Shown: positions 7,337-14,161 of the stretch, in pieces | Layout of the letters: every line of letters starts with the position of its first letter | How positions within the stretch are numbered: the first letter of the stretch is position 1 | Source of the DNA: Mariprofundaceae bacterium | GTDB taxonomy: Bacteria; Pseudomonadota; Zetaproteobacteria; Mariprofundales; Mariprofundaceae | Assembly (NCBI GenBank): GCA_015488125.1 | Contig: WFOJ01000027.1 | Coordinates: 1-14,909 of the forward strand | Reading direction: 5' to 3' | Length of the DNA stretch: 14,909 bases | Position numbers and translations under genes: made by a program | The notes under the pieces: model-generated | Seen by the model: only the letters and a program-made list of their open reading frames with translations | The model's database searches: none | What the model was told of the DNA's origin: nothing

Positions 7337-8643
7337 AACCGATTACCCGTCTGCGCACCACGATGCCGGATTTTTCCCGGCGCATGAATGCCCTGCTATC
7401 ACGTGAGACCGATACCGGTGCTGATGTGCAAAACCTGGTCGCCGATATTATCGCCGATATTCGCCAGCAGGGTGATGCCGCCTTGTGTCGATACACCCAA
7501 CGTTTCGACGGCTGGGATTGTACTCCGGCAACCATGCTCATTGATCGTCAGCGTATGGCACAGGCATGGGAGAGCGTCAGCCAGGAGGACCGTCAGGCAC
7601 TGGAACTGGCCACCCGGCGTATTCGTGACTATCATCAGCATCAGTTACAGCAGGATTGGGAAATCACGGACGCCCAGGGCTTTACTCTCGGTCAGCGCAT
7701 CACGCCGCTGGATCGTGTTGGCCTGTATGTGCCTGGCGGCAAGGCGGCCTACCCTTCCTCCGTGCTGATGAATGCCGTACCCGCCATGGTTGCCGGCGTG
7801 AAGGATGTTAGCATGGTGGTGCCGACTCCTGGCGGCGAAATTAACGAGCTGGTGCTGGCTGCCGCCTATACCGCCGGTGTACAGCGTGCCTATGCCGTCG
7901 GTGGTGCGCAGGCCATCGCCGCGCTGGCTTACGGTACCGAGAGCATCCATCCTGTGGATAAAATCGTCGGCCCGGGCAACAAGTTTGTGGCGGCAGCCAA
8001 GCGGCAGGTGTTTGGTCAGTGCGGTATTGATATGATTGCCGGGCCATCCGAAATCGTGGTGGTGGCTGATAGCGGCCATGCGCAGTGGATCGCGGCGGAC
8101 TTTCTCTCACAGGCCGAACATGATGAGGCGGCGCAAAGCATACTCATCAGCACCGATGAAGCTCTGCTGGATGCTGTTGAAGTAGCCATTGGCGAGCATT
8201 TGAGCCGTTTGCCACGGGCTGCGATCGCCGCTGCTTCGGTAGCCAACCACGGCGCTCTGGTGCTGGTCAGGGATATGGCGGAAGCCGCTGAGGTGGTGAA
8301 TATGATCGCCCCGGAACATCTGGAACTGGCTGTCAGGGAAGCTGATGCCCTGCTTGCCGATGTGCGTCATGCCGGGGCCATTTTTATCGGCCATTATGTG
8401 CCAGAGGCGCTGGGTGATTATCTGGCCGGGCCCAATCATGTGTTGCCAACCAATCGCACCGCTCGCTTTTCCTCGCCGCTGGGCGTATATGATTTCCAGA
8501 AACGCAGCAGCATCATTCGCGCCACACCCCAGGCGCTAAAGCACGTTGGCAGCGAAGCCATCCATTTGGCCCACCGTGAAGGCTTGCAGGCTCATGCGCT
8601 AACCCTGGAGCTGCGTTTGAGTGAAGGCACAGGAGGGGATTGA
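7333..8643 (+). CDS. hisD: Histidinol dehydrogenase
   Basis: This 436-residue zinc enzyme catalyses the last two steps of histidine synthesis, oxidising L-histidinol to L-histidine with two NAD+. Zinc ligands correspond to Q260 and H263 in LSQAEHDEA, D362 in LGDYLAGPNH and H421 in LQAHALTLEL. The catalytic acid/base pair is E328-H329 in APEHLEL. The family signature region PGNKFVAAAKRQVFG followed by DMIAGPSEIVVVAD is intact, and the length is normal. The start overlaps the hisG stop as ATGA, with GGAG at 7321-7324. The end overlaps hisC by one base. Confidence 0.97.
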   Translation: MKPITRLRTTMPDFSRRMNALLSRETDTGADVQNLVADIIADIRQQGDAALCRYTQRFDGWDCTPATMLIDRQRMAQAWESVSQEDRQALELATRRIRDYHQHQLQQDWEITDAQGFTLGQRITPLDRVGLYVPGGKAAYPSSVLMNAVPAMVAGVKDVSMVVPTPGGEINELVLAAAYTAGVQRAYAVGGAQAIAALAYGTESIHPVDKIVGPGNKFVAAAKRQVFGQCGIDMIAGPSEIVVVADSGHAQWIAADFLSQAEHDEAAQSILISTDEALLDAVEVAIGEHLSRLPRAAIAAASVANHGALVLVRDMAEAAEVVNMIAPEHLELAVREADALLADVRHAGAIFIGHYVPEALGDYLAGPNHVLPTNRTARFSSPLGVYDFQKRSSIIRATPQALKHVGSEAIHLAHREGLQAHALTLELRLSEGTGGD

Positions 8644-9713
8644 TGCATTCCTTTACCCATACGCAAATCAACACCGCCAGCATGCTGCGCAAGGATATCC
8701 GCGCCTTATCCAGTTATCAGGTCGCCGATGCACGGGGCATGGTTAAGCTTGATGCCATGGAAAACCCCTTTACGCTGCCACACAGCCTGCGTCGGGAATG
8801 GGCCAGGGTGCTGATGCAGGTGGATATTAATCGCTATCCGGATAGCCAGATGCAGGGCCTGCGCAAACAAATTGCCGATCGCGACAGGGTGATTCCCGAA
8901 CAGGTATTGCTGGGCAATGGCTCGGATGAAATTATCCAGATGTTGTTATTGGCAACCGCTGACAGCACGGTAATGGCGCCTGCACCGAGTTTTGCCATGT
9001 ATGGCCTGGTATGTAAGTGGCTGCGCCGTGACTTTTTTACCATGCCACTGGGCAATAATTTCAACCTCGATGCCAAACAGTTTTTGGCCGCCTGTGCGCG
9101 GGAAAAGGTAGGCATGGTGTTTCTTGCCTGCCCCAATAATCCGACGGGCAATCTGTGGGATTATGAAACACTGCAAACCATTTGCTCGCAATTTAACGGG
9201 CTGGTGGTCATTGATGAGGCCTATATGCCTTTTTCTTCACGTCAGCATACGGCTTTGTTAGCGCCGAACGTCGTGATTTTACGAACGTTTTCCAAGCTTG
9301 GCTGGGCGGGTTTACGACTGGGCTATCTGCTTGGCAGCGTCTCCTTTATTCATGAGCTGAACAAGGTGCGCATGCCATACAATATCAATGCGCTAACGCA
9401 GGCTTCGGCCAGCTTTTTGCTAAAACACGATGATGTGTTCCAGGCGCAGGCGGCTGTTATTCGTCAGCAACGCCAGCAGCTGGCAGCGGCATTGACTGAA
9501 CTGCCGAATGTGCATGTTTTTCCCTCTGAAGCCAATTTTTTGTTGATTCGGGTGGCGGATGCGGATCGTGTATTCAACGGACTGAAAGCACAGGGTATTT
9601 TGGTTAAAAACATGCACGGCAGCGACCCTGCTCTCAAGCAATGCCTGCGTATTACCATCGGCAGTGAAACAGAAAATGCCCAGTTACTGAGCGCCATGAG
9701 GAGTATATTGTGA
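8643..9713 (+). CDS. hisC: Histidinol-phosphate aminotransferase
   Basis: A fold-type I PLP enzyme of 356 residues that converts imidazole-acetol phosphate and glutamate to histidinol phosphate and 2-oxoglutarate. The Schiff-base lysine is K218 in RTFSKLGWAGLRLGYL. CPNNPTGN and VIDEAYMPF supply the PLP-binding Asn and Asp. The N-terminal segment VKLDAMENPF and LGNGSDEIIQ are typical of HisC. I chose ATG at 8643, which overlaps the hisD stop as TGATG. A TTG at 8640 would add one residue, but it almost abuts the strong AGGAGGGG site (8631-8638). The gene ends overlapping hisB as GTGA. Confidence 0.96.
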   Translation: MHSFTHTQINTASMLRKDIRALSSYQVADARGMVKLDAMENPFTLPHSLRREWARVLMQVDINRYPDSQMQGLRKQIADRDRVIPEQVLLGNGSDEIIQMLLLATADSTVMAPAPSFAMYGLVCKWLRRDFFTMPLGNNFNLDAKQFLAACAREKVGMVFLACPNNPTGNLWDYETLQTICSQFNGLVVIDEAYMPFSSRQHTALLAPNVVILRTFSKLGWAGLRLGYLLGSVSFIHELNKVRMPYNINALTQASASFLLKHDDVFQAQAAVIRQQRQQLAAALTELPNVHVFPSEANFLLIRVADADRVFNGLKAQGILVKNMHGSDPALKQCLRITIGSETENAQLLSAMRSIL

Positions 9714-10315
9714 CGACACGTTTGCCACAGCGTTGCGCCGATATTCAGCGCGAAACCCGTGAAACCCGGATCAGCCTGAACATCAACCTTGATGGCTCAG
9801 GGCAGGCGCAATTACATTCTTCCATCCCCTTCCTGGATCACATGCTGGAACAGATTGCCCGCCATGGCTTGATTGACATACAGTTGGAAGCTGAAGGTGA
9901 TCGCGATATTGATGATCATCATACGGTGGAAGATATCGGCATCTGTCTTGGCGAGGCGCTGGCGCAAGCAGTCGGCGACAAGCGCGGTATTCAGCGCTAC
10001 GGTCACGCTTATGTGCCGCTGGATGAAGCGCTGGCACGGGTGGTGCTGGATTTTTCCGGCCGGCCCGGCCTGGTGTATGCGGTGAATTTCCCGCGTCATA
10101 CCGTGGGCAACTTTGATCTTGATCTGTTTCGCGAGTTTTTTCAGGCGGTAAGCAATCATGCCCGCATGAGCCTGCATATCGACCATCTCCGTGGCGATAA
10201 CTGCCATCATATCATTGAGAGTATTTTCAAGGCGTTTGGTCGCGCCCTGCGTATGGGGCTGACTTATGATGAACGGCAACAGGGTATTCCTTCCACCAAA
10301 GGCAGCCTGATATGA
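9710..10315 (+). CDS. hisB: Imidazoleglycerol-phosphate dehydratase, monofunctional
   Basis: The 201-residue protein dehydrates imidazoleglycerol phosphate to imidazole-acetol phosphate, the substrate of HisC. Manganese-binding histidine clusters are visible: IPFLDHML, DIDDHHTVEDIG, then NHARMSLHID and NCHHIIESIFKAFGRAL. There is no N-terminal histidinol-phosphate phosphatase domain, unlike the enterobacterial fusion HisB, so that phosphatase step must come from a separate gene elsewhere. The start is GTG at 9710 overlapping the hisC stop (GTGA), with GAGGAG at 9698-9703. The end overlaps hisH as ATGA. Confidence 0.96.
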   Translation: MTTRLPQRCADIQRETRETRISLNINLDGSGQAQLHSSIPFLDHMLEQIARHGLIDIQLEAEGDRDIDDHHTVEDIGICLGEALAQAVGDKRGIQRYGHAYVPLDEALARVVLDFSGRPGLVYAVNFPRHTVGNFDLDLFREFFQAVSNHARMSLHIDHLRGDNCHHIIESIFKAFGRALRMGLTYDERQQGIPSTKGSLI

Positions 10316-10950
10316 GTTGTATCGCCTTGGTGGATTACGGCATGGGCAACCTGCATTCCGCGCGCAAAGCGCTGGAGCATGCCGGTGGCCGTGTTGAACT
10401 GGTCAGTACCCCGGAAGCGCTGCTACAGGCTGAGCGCATTGTGCTGCCTGGCGTGGGGGCTTTTCGCGATTGCATGGCCGCGCTGAAAGCCGATGGCATG
10501 GATGAAGCCCTGCTGACGCGCTTGCAACAAGGCGTGCCGTTTCTCGGTATTTGCCTGGGCATGCAGGTGCTGCTGGATGTTTCACAGGAGTTTGGCCAGT
10601 TTCAGGGGCTGGGGCATATTCCCGGCAGCGTCAAACCGTTGCCTGAAGATCTGCCATCCCTGGGTTATAAAATTCCGCATATGGGCTGGAACGATCTGGC
10701 GTTCGCCAAAGACAGGGAGGTTCACCCGGTGCTGGAGCCACTGGTTGGCGAGCAGGTGTATTTCGTTCACTCCTATTATTGTGCGCCGGAAAATCCGGCA
10801 CATATGCTCGCGGCCTGCAGTTACGGCAGCTTTCCCTTTGCCGCTGCTATCGGCCTGGATCATGTGGTGGCTGTGCAGTTTCATCCGGAAAAAAGCCAGC
10901 GCGCAGGACTGGCCATGCTGGAGCGTTTTGTCCATTGGATGCCAGATTAA
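10312..10950 (+). CDS. hisH: Imidazole glycerol phosphate synthase, glutamine amidotransferase subunit
   Basis: HisH hydrolyses glutamine and passes ammonia to HisF, which makes imidazoleglycerol phosphate and AICAR. The class I amidotransferase triad is seen as C81 in GICLGMQ, H191 and E193 in QFHPEKS. The N-terminus IALVDYGMGNLHSARKAL and the VLPGVGAF oxyanion region are standard, and the 212-residue length is normal. The ATG overlaps the hisB stop as ATGA, with AAAGG nine bases upstream. HisH works only in complex with HisF, yet hisF and hisA do not follow. A REP cluster does, so those genes must be elsewhere. Confidence 0.96.
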   Translation: MSCIALVDYGMGNLHSARKALEHAGGRVELVSTPEALLQAERIVLPGVGAFRDCMAALKADGMDEALLTRLQQGVPFLGICLGMQVLLDVSQEFGQFQGLGHIPGSVKPLPEDLPSLGYKIPHMGWNDLAFAKDREVHPVLEPLVGEQVYFVHSYYCAPENPAHMLAACSYGSFPFAAAIGLDHVVAVQFHPEKSQRAGLAMLERFVHWMPD

Positions 10951-10954
10951 CTTC

Positions 10955-10969
10955 GGAGTCACAGACTCC
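10955..10969 (+). other. Small hairpin just after hisH, possible weak transcript end
   Basis: GGAGTC (10955-10960) and GACTCC (10964-10969) pair perfectly around a three-base loop, four bases after the hisH stop codon. No T tract follows, so it is not a standard intrinsic terminator. It may protect the 3' end of the mRNA together with the REP hairpins beyond it. Confidence 0.4.
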
Positions 10970-10973
10970 AAAT

Positions 10974-11040
10974 GCAGGAGCGGTCTCCAGACCGCGAACC
11001 GAATGGCAGCCGGTGGTTCGGGGCCGGGAGGCCCCTCCTA
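10974..11040. repeat. REP pair 1 (inverted REP palindromes, BIME-like)
   Basis: The left unit (10974-11004) is GCAGGAG, then a seven-pair stem GCGGTCT/AGACCGC, then GAACCGAAT. The right unit (11012-11040) is the same design on the other strand: read on minus it is TAGGAG, a GGGGCC/GGCCCC stem, and GAACCAC. Two inverted REPs in one block match the known BIME arrangement of gammaproteobacteria. The stems differ in sequence while the TAGGAG and GAACC flanks are kept, as expected if selection or a REP transposase acts on the flanks. Confidence 0.75.
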
Positions 11041-11060
11041 AAGGGGGAATCACACACGCC

Positions 11061-11090
11061 GCAGGAGCGCTCCCCGGAGTACGAACCAAA
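11061..11090 (+). repeat. Degenerate single REP
   Basis: GCAGGAGCG, a short CTCC/GGAG stem and CGAACCAAAT repeat the head and tail of the neighbouring REPs with a decayed stem. It lies between the two well-preserved pairs and has no inverted partner. Confidence 0.5.
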
Positions 11091-11115
11091 TCGCGAACCA
11101 CGAAGAATTCCCAAT

Positions 11116-11184
11116 GTAGGAGCGGTCTCCAGACCGCGAACCGAATCACAAGCCACGTGGTTCGGGGCCGGGAGGCCCCTCCTA
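11116..11184. repeat. REP pair 2, near-copy of pair 1
   Basis: The left unit (11116-11146) differs from that of pair 1 by a single base (GTAGGAG for GCAGGAG). The right unit (11157-11184) is identical to that of pair 1 over its whole length. Only the spacer between the units differs. The near-identity across about 70 bp, 142 bp apart, points to recent duplication or gene conversion. Confidence 0.75.
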
Positions 11185-11213
11185 CAGAGAAAATCGCACG
11201 CGCTGCGACAAAT

Positions 11214-11230
11214 GCAGGCGCGGTATCCAT
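11214..11230 (+). repeat. REP remnant
   Basis: GCAGGCGCGGTATCCAT resembles the first half of the REP units (GCAGGAGCGGTCTCC) but has no closing stem arm or GAACC tail. It is probably a decayed copy. Confidence 0.25.
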
Positions 11231-11250
11231 CCCTTGCATCAGCTTGCTTC

Positions 11251-11278
11251 TTGTCCGGGGTGGAATTCAGGGTAGAAT
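11251..11278 (+). promoter_or_regulatory. Candidate promoter of the yfiR-like operon
   Basis: TTGTCC (11251-11256) and TAGAAT (11273-11278) are separated by 16 bases. TAGAAT matches five of six -10 positions. Transcription would start within a base or two of the ATG at 11286, leaving almost no leader. This fits the lack of a ribosome site before that ATG but is unproven. Confidence 0.35.
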
Positions 11279-11285
11279 TGGCGTT

Positions 11286-11846
11286 ATGTGTTTATCGGCT
11301 ACCAACATCACTTCTTCAGGCAGGCTTGTTTGCTGTTGCCTCGTGCTGTTATGCGTCATGCTGGTGAACATGCCTGTGCTACAGGCCGATGAAAAAGAAC
11401 AAACCCTGAAGCTGGCGATTGCCCTGAAGGTCGCCAGATTCGTTCAGACGCATAGCGATAACGGCAAACATTATACCATTGCCATTGCCAAAGGCGCACT
11501 GGATCGCGGTAGCGAAGGTTTGCTGAAGGGGCTGACGGTTCATAAGCTTCCGGTAAGTATTGAGCATATTGAACGCCCGGAGCAGGTAAAGGATCAGCAG
11601 ATGCTACTGCTACCAAAACTGCACGGTAAATCACTGAAAGCATGGCTGCATGCGGCGACCAGCCAACATGTACTGACCATCAGTGATATGCGTGGTTTTG
11701 CCGAGGCTGGCGGCATGGTTCAACTGTATAAGGCATCTCGCAGATTCCGTCTGAAAATCAACCTTGATGCCGTCCGTCAGGGAGGGCTGAAGATTCGCTC
11801 CCGATTACTCAAAATTGCCGAAATCATCAGGAGAGGAAGGGTATGA
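11286..11846 (+). CDS. YfiR-family (DUF4154) periplasmic protein
   Basis: The 186-residue product begins with a hydrophobic stretch after R13 (LVCCCLVLLCVMLVNM) and a likely signal-peptidase site near PVLQA-DE at about residue 35, so it should be exported. The mature part has the YfiR/DUF4154 layout: an opening helix (LKLAIALKVARFVQ), a middle beta/alpha part, and the hallmark FAEAGGMVQLY followed by FRLKINLDAVRQGGLKIRSRLLKIAEI. YfiR in Pseudomonas is a periplasmic repressor of the diguanylate cyclase YfiN, and its cysteines sense redox state. This protein has no cysteine after the signal region, so redox sensing of that kind is unlikely. No good ribosome site precedes the ATG. The open frame runs upstream through the REPs, but that part is repeat-coded. 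It overlaps the next gene as ATGA. Confidence 0.8.
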   Translation: MCLSATNITSSGRLVCCCLVLLCVMLVNMPVLQADEKEQTLKLAIALKVARFVQTHSDNGKHYTIAIAKGALDRGSEGLLKGLTVHKLPVSIEHIERPEQVKDQQMLLLPKLHGKSLKAWLHAATSQHVLTISDMRGFAEAGGMVQLYKASRRFRLKINLDAVRQGGLKIRSRLLKIAEIIRRGRV

Positions 11847-14158
11847 GATGGCAACGCATCATGTGGTTGGGGCTTTGCCTGTTCAGCCTGCCGTTATCTG
11901 CGCAGGCAGAAGCCATGGATGCTTCTCTGGAGGAACTGCTGGCCACAGATGTGGAGTTACAGGCTGATGTGGGTTCGCGCAGTGGCGCACGCGCACTACT
12001 GGAAAACAAATCTCCGGTGGATGTGATTACCCATGAACAATTGGAAGCCTCAGGCTGGCAGAAGCTGACGGATGCATTGCGCCATTATGTCCCCGGCTTT
12101 AATGCGCCGGAAACATCAGTTGCCGATGGCAGCGATCATGTACGGGTATTCACGCTGCGTGGCATGGCACCGGATCAGGTGTTGGTGCTGGTCAATGGCA
12201 AACGCCTGCATCAGGGCGCATTGCTGCACGTGAACGGGGTGATTGGCCGTGGTTCCAGCCAGGTGGATCTGGACACCATTGCGCTTAAATCCATTGAGCG
12301 GGTGGAAATTCTTCGCGATGGCGCAGCCGCGCAGTATGGCTCTGATGCCATTGCCGGTGTTATCAATATCGTGCTCAAGGGCATGGGCGAAAGCAATGAG
12401 GTCTCGCTTCGCAGCAGCGCCTACAGCAAGGGTGATGGCAAAAATATCAACACTGAGATCCTGTGGGCGCTGCCACTGGCCCGCGATGGTTTTATCAACA
12501 GCACCTTGTCCATCGACCGGCAACAACAAACATGGCGCGGCGGCCTGGACCGGCGGTTGAGCGTGCCTCGCGTCGATACCCATGTCGGCTTGCCGGCGGC
12601 TGATAATGGCAAGGCGGTGATTCATGGTGAAATGCCATTAGCCAATGGCTTGCTTCCTTATCTGACGGTCATTGGCAACCGGCGTGACAGCCGGGCCAGC
12701 GCTTTTTATCGTCCGCCTTCAGCCAGCAATACCATGCTTTATCCCGGTGGCTTTTTGCCCATGATTCATGCCAGAATCAACGATATTTCCCTGCTTGCCG
12801 GTATTCGGGGTGACTGGGGAGATCATGCTGCCTGGGATTTCAGTCACACCTATGGCTTCAACAGCTTCGCCTTTAACGTTGATCACAGCATGAATTATTC
12901 GCTGGCAGGCAGTTCACCGACCAGCTTCAGGAATGGCAAACTTGGCTTTACGCAGCAGACGAGCAATCTGGATATTCGCTGGCATGGCGAACAGTGGCAT
13001 TATGCCGTGGGTCTGGAGCATCGCAGCGAATCCTACGCGATTACAGCAGGCGAACAGGCATCATGGGTAACCGGTGGCTCTCAGGGCTTTTCCGGTTTCC
13101 GCCCGGAAAATGCCGTGGCTGGCAGTCGTCAGGTGTGGGCAGCTTATGCCGATGGTGATTATGATGTCAGCCGTCAGTTACAGGTGGAAGCAGCGCTGCG
13201 CGGTGAGCATTATTCCGATTTCGGTGGCACAGGTGATTTCAAACTTGCCGCCAATTATCGCCTGTTGCCAACGCTTAGCCTGCGCACTGGCACCAGTACC
13301 GGTTTTCGTGCGCCTTCACTGTCGCAGCTATACTATTCGCAGACTTCTTCCTTTGTCGATACAGCGACCAATACGCTGGTAAGGCAAGGCACGTTTCGTC
13401 CCAACGACCCGCTGGCGATTGCTCTTGGTGCAAAACCACTGAAGCCGGAAAAATCTGAACACCTCACGCTTGGTCTTGCTTTCCAGCCGGATATGACGCT
13501 CTCCATGACGGTGGACTACTATTTTACGCGGGTGCGCGACCGCATTATGCTCTCCAACGATCTGTCAGGTACAACGCCCGCACAGGCGGCGATTCTTGCC
13601 GCCAATAACGTCAGTCAGGCCCGCTTTTTCACCAATGGCCTGGATACGACAACGCAGGGCGTGGATGCCCGTCTGGATCAGACGCTGAGCCTGCGCACCC
13701 GGGATGATCTGACGCTTGGCCTGTGGTTTCATTATAATCGCAACCACGTCAGCCAGTTCAAGGATCCTAATCTGACGCGCACCGCCTCGTTCGATCAGAT
13801 TGATCGCCTGGAAAATGGTCAGCCCAAAACAGGCTGGCGGTTGCATGGTCGTTATCAGTGGAAGCCACTGGCGCTGGGCCTTTCGTTCAACCGTTATGGT
13901 TCGTATCGTCAGGTGATTGGTGGCCAGCCCTATCATTTCAAAGCCCGCTGGACAATTGACAGCAATCTCGACTGGCAGATCAGCAAAGCATGGTTATTCA
14001 GCATGGGAGGTCATAACCTGCTCGGTACGCAGCCCAATCGCTGGCCCGGATTATCGGGAACATTTTATGGCTTTGATGGCATTAAGCCATGGTCGCGCTA
14101 CTCCCCGTTTGGCTATAGCGGTGCCAGTTATTACGCACGTCTGACAGCCCGTTTCTGA
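11843..14158 (+). CDS. TonB-dependent outer-membrane receptor
   Basis: A 771-residue protein with a signal peptide (cut likely after AQA at 22), then a plug domain at about 45-180: SPVDVITHEQLEASGW, LRGMAPDQVLVLVNGKR, and IERVEILRDGAAAQYGSDAIAGVINIVLK. The rest is a 22-strand-type barrel rich in alternating and aromatic segments (YRLLPTLSLRTGTSTGFRAPSLSQLYY, KPEKSEHLTLGL). It ends with YYARLTARF, the terminal Phe needed for barrel insertion. There is no N-terminal STN signalling domain and no clear TonB box, so it is a plain transporter-type receptor. The ligand cannot be told from sequence. It overlaps the YfiR-like gene by four bases, with AGGAGAGGAAGG before its ATG, and is followed after three bases by a sensor gene, so uptake or ligand detection is probably linked to that sensor. 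Confidence 0.93.
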   Translation: MRWQRIMWLGLCLFSLPLSAQAEAMDASLEELLATDVELQADVGSRSGARALLENKSPVDVITHEQLEASGWQKLTDALRHYVPGFNAPETSVADGSDHVRVFTLRGMAPDQVLVLVNGKRLHQGALLHVNGVIGRGSSQVDLDTIALKSIERVEILRDGAAAQYGSDAIAGVINIVLKGMGESNEVSLRSSAYSKGDGKNINTEILWALPLARDGFINSTLSIDRQQQTWRGGLDRRLSVPRVDTHVGLPAADNGKAVIHGEMPLANGLLPYLTVIGNRRDSRASAFYRPPSASNTMLYPGGFLPMIHARINDISLLAGIRGDWGDHAAWDFSHTYGFNSFAFNVDHSMNYSLAGSSPTSFRNGKLGFTQQTSNLDIRWHGEQWHYAVGLEHRSESYAITAGEQASWVTGGSQGFSGFRPENAVAGSRQVWAAYADGDYDVSRQLQVEAALRGEHYSDFGGTGDFKLAANYRLLPTLSLRTGTSTGFRAPSLSQLYYSQTSSFVDTATNTLVRQGTFRPNDPLAIALGAKPLKPEKSEHLTLGLAFQPDMTLSMTVDYYFTRVRDRIMLSNDLSGTTPAQAAILAANNVSQARFFTNGLDTTTQGVDARLDQTLSLRTRDDLTLGLWFHYNRNHVSQFKDPNLTRTASFDQIDRLENGQPKTGWRLHGRYQWKPLALGLSFNRYGSYRQVIGGQPYHFKARWTIDSNLDWQISKAWLFSMGGHNLLGTQPNRWPGLSGTFYGFDGIKPWSRYSPFGYSGASYYARLTARF

Positions 14159-14161
14159 CCC

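Noticed and set aside
10955..10969. Intrinsic terminator of the his operon
   Set aside because: The stem is only six pairs and is followed by AAATGCAGG with no T tract.
10971..11235. CRISPR-like array
   Set aside because: The repeats are inverted hairpin pairs at irregular spacing with decayed copies, not direct repeats with uniform spacers, and no cas gene is nearby.
10779..11285. Upstream extension of the yfiR-like reading frame
   Set aside because: The frame stays open through hisH and the REP repeats by chance. The signal peptide and DUF4154 region begin only after the ATG at 11286.
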